Part shown: piece by piece, positions 40,800 to 51,679 of the stretch
Layout of the letters: every line of letters begins with the position of its first letter
Position numbering within the stretch: position 1 is the first letter of the stretch
Assembly: GCA_025602905.1 (NCBI GenBank)
Contig: JAHLKI010000004.1
Span: 1,054,001-1,118,000, forward strand
From: Phlyctochytrium arcticum
Taxonomy: Eukaryota; Chytridiomycota; Chytridiomycetes; Chytridiales; Chytridiaceae
DNA length: 64,000 nucleotides
Reading direction: 5' to 3'
The notes under the pieces: model-generated
Seen by the model: the letters and a program-made list of their open reading frames with translations, nothing else
What the model was told of the DNA's origin: nothing
The model's database searches: none
Position numbers and translations under genes: made by a program

Positions 40800-42030
40800 T
40801 AGCAGTTCCAACAATGCGATTACTGTTTTACTACAGATTAGGCCTCGGTACAGTAGCCCCGTCCCTGTCCAGGTTCCAAGCCATGTTGTTAGAGCAAGGC
40901 GATGATATTATCACCTATCTGACCACAAACTAATTATCTCTAGGCAGCGTACAGTCTTCTCCTTATCAGTTCGTTTGCAGCATGGTTTTGTTCATAGTTT
41001 GTCTAGTTCCTTCTATTGATTGGCGTAGTTTCTCATTTTCCGTTCATTTTTTGTCACATTTTTATTTATTTGTTATAGTTTTTCTTTATCAAAATAGTCT
41101 ACCATCCTGCTAGATGCAACACTGAATCTTTACGAAGTAGTTTGAGTGGATAGCAGTGCATGTTCTTGCATATTGATGTTGGATACCCGGGCTCTCGACG
41201 CGTCTGCAAAAAATCCCCAGAAATTAAACGACATTCTGGCCACCGTATACATGATACATACTACAAACAACTACCACCCAGTCTCATGTAATTCATGAAT
41301 GACCCGTCCAGTAGTGTCTGTCTGGTATTTTATGTCCTCAATACGTGTAAAAGTCGATTTTGACCCGGATACTTTGAGGCTACCTAGTGGTTGTGACTGG
41401 AGACCCAGGATACTTTCAAAACAGGCCAAGGATACTTTCGCTCACAAGCAAAACAGGTCAAGGATACCCGTGTGGCGTTGTGGCACAGTTCCACGTGCTT
41501 GTGACTGAGAGACGCGAGGAACATGCGCAGCCACGGACCTTGTGAGTGGAGACCAGGATAACTACATCCTCATCTGGTTTTCGCTACGAGTTCAGGCATG
41601 ACTTCTCTCCCCACATTTTTCCGGGGTTGTACTCCCCCGCGAAGCCGCGATCTCTCTCTCAGCTGAAGGGCGCGACGTAATCACACAATGCTCCCGCCAA
41701 TACATTGTTCATTGTACGCTCGTGTACTGCACTCAAGTACAGTACATCTATATATGGCTCCGTCCCTGCATATTTTTTGCCCGTTCTCCACTTGTTTTGT
41801 TTCACCGCGCCGTCCCGCCCAACCTTCACATTTTGGTTCTTCTTTGACGCCCTCTTTACACATGTTTCGTACCGAAACCTGTTACTCGCACTCGTTCCGA
41901 TGCTCCATATCTTCCACCTGCGAATCACTTCACGAGGTCCTTTGGTATGCATTCATATACTGTATTGAATTCTTATATTGACTACTATTTAGTACAACTA
42001 TTTACATTTAACTTTCTACAGCTACCTAAA
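40800..42030. other. Spacer without recognisable gene
   Basis: 1.2 kb containing short loose repeats (ACAGGCCAAGGATACTTTCG-like around 41400-41470) and a CTCTCTCTCT tract near 41650. Frames here are short and overlapping. Nothing identifiable. Confidence 0.3.
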
Positions 42031-42868
42031 CTAATCCGTCCATCTACAACTGAACAACTCCCCAAACGCCAATTTTTGCCGTCCTTGCTCCTTGAAAATG
42101 CTCATCCTCTCTCGCGTGCCCTCCGCTTTCTTTTCCAATCTTGACATTTCCGCCATCAACGTGGAGCACGGCTTGAAATACGCCAATTCTTCAACCGACA
42201 TCCGCTGGAGTAGACGCGTTGCCATGTCGCCTTCGAGTGTAGTGCCTCTGCTCCAGGCCACATGCATGGTCGTTCGCTGTGGGTTCTTGCGATGTGGGGT
42301 CAACAGTGTGGCTATGATTGCTCCAGGGAGGGTAAGTCCTTGACATTTGTCTGCAGTTATTGAAAAGGCTAATACGAACGGCATGGCGAGTTTGTGGATT
42401 TTGAATCGTCGGTGCGGGAGGGTCACTTCCACAGCATCCTTAGTCTTGTGCGGCCTCAACCCGACCACCCCCAATGGTAGACCGGGCTCCATTTGGATGT
42501 TCTGATACGCATGGAGTAGCACGAATACAATGTCGGGGAGCAGGTTACTGGCATGTCCGCGGGTACCGTTTTCCATCTGATCAGCCATACATACTGTCGC
42601 TGGATGCAATTGAAACCCCACAACCGTCCCAATGATGCCGTTCAGTAGCCGTCGTTTCTGCTCGATGTTTTTGGTGATTTGGATGGGGCAACCAATCATG
42701 AGATCCAACGTCATCGACATATTTCCGGTCTTGCTGTTGGGGAGGTTGCATAGGCTACAGATCTCTTGCGCCGATAGGTGGCCGCGGGCTGTTGCGCTGG
42801 GAACGCTCTGGAATCGATACGCGCCAGGTCGGATCTGCTTACTTAATGTCGCAATGACTGTGCCTCCC
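42031..42868 (-). pseudogene. Pif1-type SF1 helicase, C-terminal remnant
   Basis: The minus frame extends upstream of ATG 42720 to an apparent 3' splice site near 42868 (ACTATAG). Visible are LDLMIGCPIQITKNIEQKRR (the usual site after motif IV in Pif1-like enzymes), FSITADKCQGLTLP (motif V-like KxQGxT) and TTMHVAWSRGTTLEGDM (motif VI-like SR). Walker A and B are absent, so this is only the C-terminal third. It ends with a charged helix after which nothing helicase-like is seen. It differs from both Helitron helicases in the window, so it is a separate captured or decayed gene. Confidence 0.6.
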
Positions 42869-43030
42869 TATAGTAAAACTCGGGTTGCACTGAGATGGGC
42901 AGGTCGTGTGGGGACAGAATTGCACATACTCCACAGCTCGGATTTGTGCAGCTGATACTGCCCAACATTCGGAATCGCTATGGTGCGGACTATGAATGGA
43001 AAAACGTACCTGGACTGAACGTAGGACATC

Positions 43031-43669
43031 TTGAAGGCTTACCCCCACCTCCTACTCCGAACCAACCCCAGCTCACAGAATTATGGAAGCCAGCCGTTTC
43101 CCAAGCATATGACAAGCAAACATTTTCTCCAATTCCTGGAGATCAATCCTGATGATGTAACGCGGTTCAAGATGAATGTCTCGGAATACAGATTGTTGCT
43201 GCGGACCCTGCAGTTCCAGCTAGCTTTACCTTCCGATAATAGCGACTCAGCGTTGCAAACCTGCCCACTGCTTACGTATAACGCAGCTGTGGCTGGGCAT
43301 GGCAAGGACGCTATGACGCTCAAAATTGGAAACAAAACGTTTGGATCCAATGATCAGAAATGGGTGGTTGAGAGTCAGGAAAAGTTGAAAGATGCAAGCT
43401 TCATGAAGGACGTCAGGTTTCCGATATTTCTGGGGTCTTTGGATGGAGTAGAGGAGGTGGTCACTGATGACCTTACTGCATTTGAAACCAAGTTTTGTCA
43501 TCAGGTTTTTGACGCGCTGCACGCCATGAATATCACGCACAAAAAAGAACGATTTTTCATTATCTTGAAAATGACGTCTCTACTCAATGCCGATTTTAGA
43601 CCGCGGTTGGAAGATGCAAAGATCAAGAAATGGACTGCGCTCTGGTCACAGTCAAACTCGCGGAAATGA
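43031..43669 (+). CDS. Unrecognised coding segment upstream of the 44.9 kb gene
   Basis: An open frame with protein-like texture: FLQFLEINPDDVTRFKMNVS, EYRLLLRTLQFQLALPSDNS, DALHAMNITHKKERFFIILK, ending TALWSQSNSRK. It is on the same strand as 44942-46087; between them lie plausible exons at 43776-44020 (LLQVRIGQKLNMLQLLTKAK) and 44816-44930 (RQEMEELEDMGLEKWELACA). Together they may form one gene. No domain recognised. Confidence 0.35.
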   Translation: MKAYPHLLLRTNPSSQNYGSQPFPKHMTSKHFLQFLEINPDDVTRFKMNVSEYRLLLRTLQFQLALPSDNSDSALQTCPLLTYNAAVAGHGKDAMTLKIGNKTFGSNDQKWVVESQEKLKDASFMKDVRFPIFLGSLDGVEEVVTDDLTAFETKFCHQVFDALHAMNITHKKERFFIILKMTSLLNADFRPRLEDAKIKKWTALWSQSNSRK

Positions 43670-44941
43670 CAGGCACGGGCGAGGGTAAAAGCTCCTGTAG
43701 CAAGTCTCCGAAAGACTTACCGTTCCTTTACAGGTCACCTCTACGGAAAGCTCATCAACAAATCCTGACGAAACATTGTACACTCTTCCCTCGGTACAAA
43801 CAAATGTCACAGAGGAGCCAACTGCCAGCGCTGATGATGACATCTTTGCACAGTTGTTGCAAGTAAGGATTGGTCAAAAGTTGAACATGCTACAATTATT
43901 GACTAAAGCCAAGCAACTGTATCCTGACAAGTTTGATCAAAAGATGGTAGAAGGGTTTCGAAAACAAGTCAATAGATACAAGACACGGATAGAAGCGGTG
44001 GAAGAGACTGCAGGTGGTCGCTGTACATCTTTCTTCTGCTCTCGTAGCGCCCATCTGTTGTCCCAAAGTCGTTCCTCAAGAAGCCAGCGGTCTCGTTTTA
44101 TCCATCACAATCCATGGAATGGCCACAGCCTTGTCACATACCCCTACTCCCTCTGCCCTCCCTACCACACTCGCTCCTATCATCGTTTCTTCTCCGCCAC
44201 TCCATGCCAACCCCATCTTACTCTCTCCCTTCCTTCCCAGTCACGGTGTAGTCGCGAACACCCCTGATCAGATTTCTGAAGGTCCTAACAATCAAGATGC
44301 TCCTTCAGGTACAAATGGTAGCGATTTATTGTAGCTGCCGTTACCCCTCATTGACAACTCTTTCTAACATAGGCAAACGGCCTTTCACAGTTATCCAGCC
44401 GGAACCCAAAAGGCTGAAGCTGCCTAGAAAAGCACAGGCGTGTCCCCATTGCCACCTACTCAAATGGGGATGGGGGGGGGTAGGGAGATGGGGAGGGAGG
44501 GAGGCAGGTAAAGGTTTTGATTGGTGGCTTTGGTACAGAGAACAGCAATACAGTAGGTCTCAGTACAGAAAGTGTTAAATCGACTGGTTCTTGCCAAACA
44601 AAAATGTATCTGGAGAAAAACAGGGGAAGAGCTTGAAAGGCTCGCCTGCGTCTCGTAAGATGAGGCCCGTTCGGACAGCGGTGACGTGGGGCACGTGGTT
44701 CGGACGGATTCTATTTTAATGTATAGAATAATAACAAAAGGAATCGACCAGCCGGTCTTCATCACCGCAGTAGGTTTGGTTCCGTTGCGATTTCACCAAT
44801 TGCTAATTTATCTTTCAGATTTGGCGCCAAGAGATGGAAGAGTTAGAGGATATGGGATTGGAAAAGTGGGAGCTGGCATGCGCTCTGGAAGAGGAGTCGC
44901 GAGAATATATACTTTGATCCAATTCGAAACGATGGAAGGAC

Positions 44942-46087
44942 TTGCAGGCTGCGTTTGGAGCGTCATTTAAATTTCAGCTACCCAATGACCTCACAACACT
45001 CCTACAAAACTTCCTGACCCAACCTATCCACATCCGACGTCTCTTCCCTAGCATCTCCCAAGTTGTCACACTTGATCCCTTGGCAACAAGGTCGGATGTA
45101 CTGGATCTTTTGCTCGATTGGATCCAAAATCGGGATGATTTTGAGAAGCGCAGCGAACAGTTGCGTAGGTTGGATGGCGAGATGGTTGACTGCGGTCGCC
45201 TGTTCACGCTCGCGGCCATTATCGCCTGGACGGACCACAATGGTCGCGCGCCAATTGCATTACTGAGAGAGTGGTTGGTTTGGGTGCGGGTAGAGGCAAG
45301 GATGCGAGAAATGGCAGCAGTAGGATTTGACTTCTTTTCTGCGCCATACATACCGGAGCCGAACCCGCTTAACCCTGAGCTTCCCCTCGTGATCGCTGTG
45401 GACCCGGACCACGTCCTTAAGCGGTGGATGAAGCACCTCACCACGTCCGGCTTTGGTAATTATATTAACAAAGCCGCTTGGGAGAAGATTGCTTCCGATC
45501 CTCTCAATGACGCTGTGATGGGCTTATGGTGGTGGAACCGCGACTCTCAGAATGTGGCAGACGCAAAAGATGGTTGTTCTGCAGCGGTGGAGAAACTTCT
45601 GCTTGAGGCCGGATGTCCCAAAGAAGCCTTGTTGTGCAGGCTCCTGCGTGAAGCTTTTGAATCATTTCACAAGAGTAGGCTATCGGAGGAGGAGCGGGTC
45701 GCTCGGACCAATCGCTTATTGGCATGGCTGACCCCAAAAGTTTGTGGTTTCTTCTATGACGAACCACGGTCCAGTCATCTCCCCCAAATCCCATATCACC
45801 TCCGCCAAGTGACGCCTCGCCCCCAAACTGACTATCAACCGGAGACGTGCCTCCCCATTGAGCCGATAGAGGCAACTTTATCACTGTGTTATGGACGGAG
45901 GGCCATAGTCCAATATTTGGAGAGCCATCCCCAAAGTATCATATATCAACAACAACTATCATCTTCCCCACCATCAGCACACATTCCACTCTTTAACGAC
46001 CGATGGAGACAGAGTAACGACGTGGAAAACTTGTTCTCCCAGCTAAAAGCAAATCTTGGAAAAGGTTTGACTCTTGATGCATCCTAA
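44942..46087 (+). CDS. Unrecognised repeated family, best copy
   Basis: The frame is open for 381 codons and continues upstream in the same frame through an in-frame TGA near 44917, so the copy may already be damaged or start later. Key blocks: FGASFKFQLPNDLTTLLQNF, TLAAIIAWTDHNGRAPIALL, REWLVWVRVEARMREMAAVG, GFDFFSAPYIPEPNPLNPEL, VIAVDPDHVLKRWMKHL, NDAVMGLWWWNRDSQNVADA, LLAWLTPKVCGFFYDEP, then a Ser/Pro-rich tail and DVENLFSQLKANLG. A decayed second copy lies at 22195-22745. Mostly helical by eye; no known domain. Being repeated among transposons suggests it belongs to a mobile element. Confidence 0.5.
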   Translation: MQAAFGASFKFQLPNDLTTLLQNFLTQPIHIRRLFPSISQVVTLDPLATRSDVLDLLLDWIQNRDDFEKRSEQLRRLDGEMVDCGRLFTLAAIIAWTDHNGRAPIALLREWLVWVRVEARMREMAAVGFDFFSAPYIPEPNPLNPELPLVIAVDPDHVLKRWMKHLTTSGFGNYINKAAWEKIASDPLNDAVMGLWWWNRDSQNVADAKDGCSAAVEKLLLEAGCPKEALLCRLLREAFESFHKSRLSEEERVARTNRLLAWLTPKVCGFFYDEPRSSHLPQIPYHLRQVTPRPQTDYQPETCLPIEPIEATLSLCYGRRAIVQYLESHPQSIIYQQQLSSSPPSAHIPLFNDRWRQSNDVENLFSQLKANLGKGLTLDAS

Positions 46088-46099
46088 ATAAGCTGTTCT

Positions 46100-46885
46100 A
46101 ACAACCATTTTAGCTGGAAGGGGCCAGATCAATAAAGCACTTCCATCCAAAAACTTTAGGACCTTGCGCAATCTCAAATTTCTGCAAAGTGTAAGTCCTC
46201 CTACAGCAGTGTTTTTATGGTCAACAAAATTTACGCTATCGCAGATGGACATGCAAGAAACTGGTGCGATGGGCTACTCGCGACCCGGCAGGCGGGGCCA
46301 TGCCTACGAACAGAAAGAGTTTTGCAAGGATATCAGTAGGCTGGGCGAGTGGAACACTGGCAAAACAGGCGCGCAGCCACGAGAAGCTGATACCCTGGCC
46401 CGAAAGCGCATCCGCGATGACAATACTGCAGCTCCATGCCAACGCACCAGGGATTATCATCAAATTTTTACTGATGTTGCTGGTCACACTCGACCTTCCA
46501 CTATGGTATGGTATTTGCCTTGCTGCTGATCACACAACTGACCGAAAGTTACATCTAGTCGTCTGGTCCACCTCTCTCTCTCTCCGGTCTCTCATCTGCG
46601 GTGTCTCGAGTCCGGTCTCTCTCTCTCCGGTCTCTCGTCTCTGTTCTGTCTCCAATGTTTCTTTTTTCATTTTCCACATTCTAGTCCATCACATTGTCAT
46701 CGTTTTCTTCACATTATTCATTTACTTCCGCTATATTTATGACGAGGGTAGCCACGCGAGTAAACTCTGCGTTATAGACATGAGAGTATGGAATGAGTGA
46801 TGTGTTTTGCATTGGCAATTGTATTGGATTGACAAAAGAGGATTATGATATCAATAGAAGAGAAAGTTGATTATGTCGTTAAAAC
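46100..46885. other. Spacer with CT-rich repeats
   Basis: A plus frame at 46164-46529 may be a last exon of the upstream gene but is not recognised. Around 46565-46645 CCGGTCTCT and CTCTCTCTC words repeat in a microsatellite-like tract. Confidence 0.3.
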
Positions 46886-47025
46886 AGGAAAGCAGTAAGA
46901 GAAAATAGAAGGGAAAGTAGGTAAAGTAATTAGAGGAGAAAGTAGGTGAGACTAAATTAGAGGAAAGCAAGTAAGAGTAAATAGAGGGGAAAGTAAGATA
47001 TGAGTAATTAGAAGACAAAGTAGAT
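46886..47025. repeat. ~26-bp minisatellite, about five units
   Basis: Units of the form AGTAAATAGAGGGGAAAGTAG repeat with drift, at about 26-bp spacing. The array ends within 10 bases of the stop codon of the Helitron helicase, so it lies in the 3' subterminal region of that element. Confidence 0.6.
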
Positions 47026-47032
47026 TAGGGGA

Positions 47033-49183
47033 TTAGACATTATTTAGAGCTTTTTTGTAGACTACGTTTCGTACATAGCCCTTGGGGCCCTGTAAATTCA
47101 AAATCTTGAGGAACTGCCAACCGGTAACTCGCGACACACCCACATAAAGTTGTCCATGCGCAAAGACCGGGGTAGGTAAGTATAGGCCGACATGTGTCAT
47201 GGTCTGTCCTTGGCTCTTGTTGATAGTCATTGCGTAGGCAACTCTAATGGGAAACTGTCGTCTTCTTAAGACAAAAGTTAAATCCCCTTCATTAGTGGTC
47301 ATGAGAGTTCTTGGTATGAAGACGGCACAGCCAACGTTGGTGCCCGTGAGAATTTTGGCTTCAATGACTCTATTGCCCAAACGTTCGACCATGAGGCGGG
47401 TGCCATTGCAAAGACCGAGCGAAGGATTGAGATTGCGCAAAAGAATGAGGGGAACTCCAATCTTCAGTCTCAGGTTGTGGTTTCCCAGACCACTCACCTT
47501 GACCGAGTTCAAGAATTCGACAGGTAAGCGAGCCTCTCGAAGTATTTCACCCTCCCGCTCCTCTGTGACACCTGTGTCAACAGAGTCTGCTCTCAGGTAT
47601 TCCCGGGCATCCCCAGGGAAACTGTCGAGCATCTTGTCATTGACTTCGTCCACATTGTCATTCTTTCGTGTGAGAATGCTTCGTTCCATCAGATAACGTG
47701 CGTCGCCAACATGATCGTGGTAGTCCGGGTATACGTGGTGTATCAATCCCTCGAGATCTTGCTCCTCTTCCGGCAAGCAAAGATCAAGGAGGATCTTGAT
47801 GAAATCACGTTCACCGCCCTCGGTTGCTGCGACTTTCGGAAGCGCGTTGTTTCCCACGTCCAGAACCCATTGAGCAAAGTCGGCAGCTTCGGGGGAGTCT
47901 GCGTTCACCACACTCATGTTGATATGCAAACGGAGGATGTGGACATGCGGCCAGAGAAGAGATCGAGGGAGAGATGCGGCTACAATGGCTTCTCTGCCGC
48001 CTCTGACAATGACTGGTAAGATTTGCCAAAAGTCACCGCCCATAGCGACCGTTTTGCCTCCAAAAGGTTGTGTTGAGTCCATGACATCCTGGAGCATTCG
48101 GTCAACGCACTCAAATGCGAAACGGTGCTGCATGGGGGCCTCAATCCAAATGATAAGATCCACAGCACGCAACAATTCCGCCTCAGGTCCTTGCTTCGTG
48201 ATTCGCAAACTTGACTGGTCTGTTAACTGAATTGGGATACCGAATCTCGAATGCGCAGTTTGACCTCCGGGTAAGAGGAGGGCGGCAATACCTGACGAAG
48301 CTACGGCAAGAACAATTTTTCCCTGTCCTCGGATCCGGGCCATCAATGTGTTCCAGACAAAAGTTTTCCCTGTACCTCCGCAGCCATCTACAAAAAAGAT
48401 CTTGCCGTGCCGGCCGGTGACTGAATCTAAGATTGTTTCATATGCGATACTTTGGTCGGCATTGAGTCGAGCTTGATTGGCAGCGGCTTCCTCCGTCAGA
48501 GCAGTTTGGTCGAAATTCAGCTGCTCTTGAATCAATCGGTTGGCGGCAGCAACAAAAGGCACAAAATTGGTAAGAGGCAGAATATAAAAGGCTAGAGATT
48601 TCCTGCGCGACACCAATATCTCCTGCAATTCATGCAACGCACGATTTCTCAGAGCATCTTCAGTCAGAATCAGTTCGTCATTGCCTGTCTCCCGTCGAGC
48701 TCGGTGCTGAAGATCATCATTTAGCGCTTCCCAATGACTATTCCACAAAGCTAAGGGATCGGTAACATCACAGAAAAGTAGCATGTAGGCAAACAAATCA
48801 CGCAGAAGCTTGCCCGACTGCCAAATTATAGCTTCCGCCAATGCCGTATGCCACTCGTCGTCATCTTCCAACAGACCTAGGGCAATGCATGAACACCGAG
48901 CACCGTCCGTAAACTTTGGAAGGAAGTTGCCCCTTTGATGGTAGTCAATAGCATTCTCAGGTAGCAACGTTCTCCAGCTGCCGGTGGTGCGTAGTAGAGT
49001 CGGCCGATTGTGAACCCCTGTTTGCGGATGGTCCATGCTTTCAACCGCGCATTCCACACAAACTTTTGGGGAAACTGACTGTAGGTCAGAGTGTTGGCCA
49101 ATTCCGCTTTGTTTGGGTCTGCGTTTGCCGTGAAATAGGCGTCCAACTGACTGTTCTGGAGAGGCCTCTCTACTACTGCGCAA
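47033..49183 (-). CDS. Helitron A helicase domain
   Basis: Provides 5'-3' DNA unwinding for rolling-circle transposition. Walker A is in FFVDGCGGTGKTFVWNTL; motifs further on include SSGIAALLLPGGQTAHS, a Walker B-like LIIWIEAPMQHRFAFE (IEAP where DEA is usual), VAMGGDFWQILPV (motif III) and the C-terminal AYAMTINKSQGQTMTHVGLY with VFAHGQLYVGVSRV (motifs V/VI). The first 80 codons of the frame read as shadow sequence; helicase coding joins here from the Rep frame by a shift near 48910. The frame then stays open to the end, the longest intact part of the element. Confidence 0.8.
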   Translation of the reverse strand: MRSSREASPEQSVGRLFHGKRRPKQSGIGQHSDLQSVSPKVCVECAVESMDHPQTGVHNRPTLLRTTGSWRTLLPENAIDYHQRGNFLPKFTDGARCSCIALGLLEDDDEWHTALAEAIIWQSGKLLRDLFAYMLLFCDVTDPLALWNSHWEALNDDLQHRARRETGNDELILTEDALRNRALHELQEILVSRRKSLAFYILPLTNFVPFVAAANRLIQEQLNFDQTALTEEAAANQARLNADQSIAYETILDSVTGRHGKIFFVDGCGGTGKTFVWNTLMARIRGQGKIVLAVASSGIAALLLPGGQTAHSRFGIPIQLTDQSSLRITKQGPEAELLRAVDLIIWIEAPMQHRFAFECVDRMLQDVMDSTQPFGGKTVAMGGDFWQILPVIVRGGREAIVAASLPRSLLWPHVHILRLHINMSVVNADSPEAADFAQWVLDVGNNALPKVAATEGGERDFIKILLDLCLPEEEQDLEGLIHHVYPDYHDHVGDARYLMERSILTRKNDNVDEVNDKMLDSFPGDAREYLRADSVDTGVTEEREGEILREARLPVEFLNSVKVSGLGNHNLRLKIGVPLILLRNLNPSLGLCNGTRLMVERLGNRVIEAKILTGTNVGCAVFIPRTLMTTNEGDLTFVLRRRQFPIRVAYAMTINKSQGQTMTHVGLYLPTPVFAHGQLYVGVSRVTGWQFLKILNLQGPKGYVRNVVYKKALNNV

Positions 49184-50115
49184 ATATCTGAGTTCTGGGG
49201 AAACATTACCAATTGCTCATTTGGTAAGTGGTAGGGATGTCGTTCTACGGCTGGAGAACGCTCGTGGAGGCCAAAATCGAACAGTCGCCAGCTGGTTTCG
49301 GAAGCAGAGACATATCGGCAATCAAGATACTGTTTAATCTCATTCGTGGCCTCTGGCGGATTTGAGGAACGTTCAATGCTGGCCCCCGCCTGCGCAAGAA
49401 CTACTGTCGCCTTGTCATGTCCCTTGTACACATACTTGAACAGGTACTTAACAGCCCCCACATTGCTAACGATCTCTACGTTGATGTGGGCGTCGTATTT
49501 CGTGCCAAGGTACAGGTTGTGGGGAACGACCCATTGATTGCCAAGGGCAATGCCGTTGACCTCAACGGTTTCTCCATTGTTCCTCCGGCGGTATTTGGGG
49601 TATCTGTCAGTGTCGACGGAGGTCGCATCATGATAGGCATGAGGAAATCCTTTAGAGCACTTGCCATTTTCCATGCATTTGGCGCTAGGGAAACTTGGAC
49701 CACACGGTCCATGCATCATGCAAGTGGATACTGTTGCAAATGCCAAAGGATGTTTGACGCTGTCCGGAAGCTCAGCGCTAATCAGGCGATCTATGTCCTC
49801 AACTGAGCGCAGCTTAGAACCCACCGCAAACCAAATAAGACTATGGGAATGAGGCAGACCGCGCTTTTGGAACTCAATGACGCGCAACCTGGCAATGGTC
49901 TCGCCAAAGATTTTCTTTTTGTGCAGATCGGCATGAAGTTGCTTCTGCCGCAATTGAAAAGCCCTTGAGGTGAGATCAGGACGGTCGGTTACGGTCTGGC
50001 CGGGCAGTAACTATTCTGTAATCTCGGGCCATTTGGGGTTACAGGTAAAGGTCAAAAAAATATCAGGACGGCCAAACTGAGCGCAAATTCCCATAGCGTC
50101 CCGGTAGTTTTGCAT
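48877..50115 (-). pseudogene. Helitron A Rep nuclease region
   Basis: Rep motif 1 is in DIFLTFTCNPKWPEIT, just before an in-frame TAG near 49990. Motif 2, the metal-binding HxH, is in IEFQKRGLPHSHSLIW-type sequence. Motif 3 carries both tyrosines in AVKYLFKYVYKGHD. The substrate-binding regions between them are well preserved (CMENGKCSKGFPHAYHDAT; YRRRNNGETV). Rep nicks one strand and forms the covalent 5' link during rolling-circle transfer. The frame ends at 48877 out of register with the helicase. Confidence 0.75.
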
Positions 50116-50957
50116 CATATTCCGCGGGCTGCCAGTGAATGAGGAAGGTAGGATGACTCGACGCCCGACGGAATGCCGTCGAAATCCCCGGCCATAACTG
50201 CGTCTTGGAGGCCTTTGTACACGTCGGCGCGTAGTTTTTCCTGGTTGAGCTTGATAAAGTTGAGACGGTTTTGCTCAAGCGATGCGTAACTACCGACGAT
50301 AAATTGCTGAAGAAGACGACCCGACCTCATCAACGCAACTCCATCCGTCGATCGCACTTGCAAGCGGTAGGCCGAGAACTCCCACATTGATACGCGCGTT
50401 CTCGTGGTTTTAGGTTGAAGGTCATTAGCAACCTCCCCTCCAGCTGGTTCAGCCTCGGGGACATCGGCCGGAGCTTCAACATCGTCAGAATAGAGAATGT
50501 TTGGGTGCCACCCATCCTCCCCTCGCGGGAAGAGAAGCGGATATCCGAGGGCATAGTAACCCACATATGACCCGAATATACGCTTGAGCCGCCCGCCAAT
50601 GTGTTGAATAACAATATCCCGTTGATTTACATCTTGAGAACCATCTCCAATCATCAGAGCCGCTACCTCATCAGCGGTGGGTAGATTGTATGTACGTCCA
50701 TCCCGCGCCTGTTTTGCCAGTAACCGCATTGTGACGTTAACGGGAGTTTCCGCACTATCCCGCAACTGCTCGTGGGCTGTCCTAAACGCGCGCGCATGCG
50801 GGTTCACCTCCTTCAGCATCGCATGCAAGTTTTGCAGAAGAGGCTCATCTGATTCCGGGATGACAATGGGCCGATTAGAGCCACCAATCTCGGTATCGCA
50901 GATGTAGAACTGAGAAAAAAGGGGAACTTCTCCAGGAGTTGGAAGCAAAGATCCCAT
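50115..50957 (-). pseudogene. Helitron A central region (Helitron_like_N)
   Basis: Begins MGSLLPTPGEVPLFSQFYIC with the conserved DTEIG, continues through QRDIVIQHIGGRLKRIFGSY and YYALGYPLLFPRGEDGWHPN, and then NRLNFIKLNQEKLRADVYKG. These blocks are standard for the region before Rep motif 1. The frame is lost just before RVILPSSFTGSPRNMMQNY, which continues in another frame. Confidence 0.7.
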
Positions 50958-51655
50958 AAGATGGCGAACCTCTCCTTGAATGCGAAAAGATGGGGGCTAG
51001 TCACTCGCTCGTCGATCTTGGCCCCCATGGAGGTAAAGCTGAGCGCCGTGTTAAATTTGCGGACGTTTTTGCGGAATTTTTTTGCTGAGGAACTGCTGGA
51101 GAGATAAAGATCTGCCAACATTGGAGGGGTTTCGGGTAAAGATGGCAGTCGGACCTTGCCACGCTGGCAGCATAGTGAAAACAACGGCTCTCCATTGGCT
51201 GACTTCCCGACAGACTCTTGTGGCCACATGCGCGCATTGCAATTGGTACAGATAGCGTTCTGGGGGCCACAGTGAAGTCTCGAAGGTGCCCAGTGGTCGT
51301 TGTTGGTGAATGGCCTTAGTCCTACTGGTAATGCCAGCAGATGAGCCTGAATGGTGCGAGGGGCCGGATTACGGCGGGGTTGGGCAATGACCCGGCGGCG
51401 AACGTCGTGGTGAGGGAGGGAGTTGGTAAGATTGGCGCGAGGTGGGAGGTTGGTGATGTCGCCAAAGACAACTCGAGCGGCGCGTACCGCGCTCCCATGC
51501 TGCGCAATGAGTCCTTGGACACTGTCTTGGCGCATTCGAGTGGATGGGCCTGCGAGAGAGTCCTGCAGTTGGGCATCAAGGGAAGCGGCAGCACTTCCAT
51601 GTTGAGCAATGAGCGCCCGAGCACGCTCTGTGATGGCTCTCATGACGGACAACAT
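50813..51655 (-). pseudogene. Helitron A N-terminal zinc-binding region
   Basis: ATG 51655. The first 60 residues contain an imperfect internal duplication (ALIAQHGSA twice). A destruction-box-like RVVFGDITN follows at 51449-51475. The zinc-binding part reads LHCGPQNAICTNCNARMWPQ, then LFSLCCQRGKVRLPSLPETP and FRKNVRKFNTALSFTSMGAK, matching the Helitron N-terminal signature. A one-base shift near 50995 separates it from the next segment. Confidence 0.7.
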
Positions 51656-51679
51656 GATGATAGATCTGCTCAAGGAGTT

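Larger units (their letters stand above)
47033..51655 (-). mobile_element. Helitron A, decayed Rep-helicase element
   Basis: A rolling-circle transposon coding region on the minus strand: N-terminal zinc region, Rep nuclease, Pif1-family helicase. At least three frameshifts (near 50995, 50150 and 48910) and a TAG near 49990 break it, though every key motif is present. The first ATG is at 51655. The TC and CTRR termini were not found with confidence. Confidence 0.8.
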
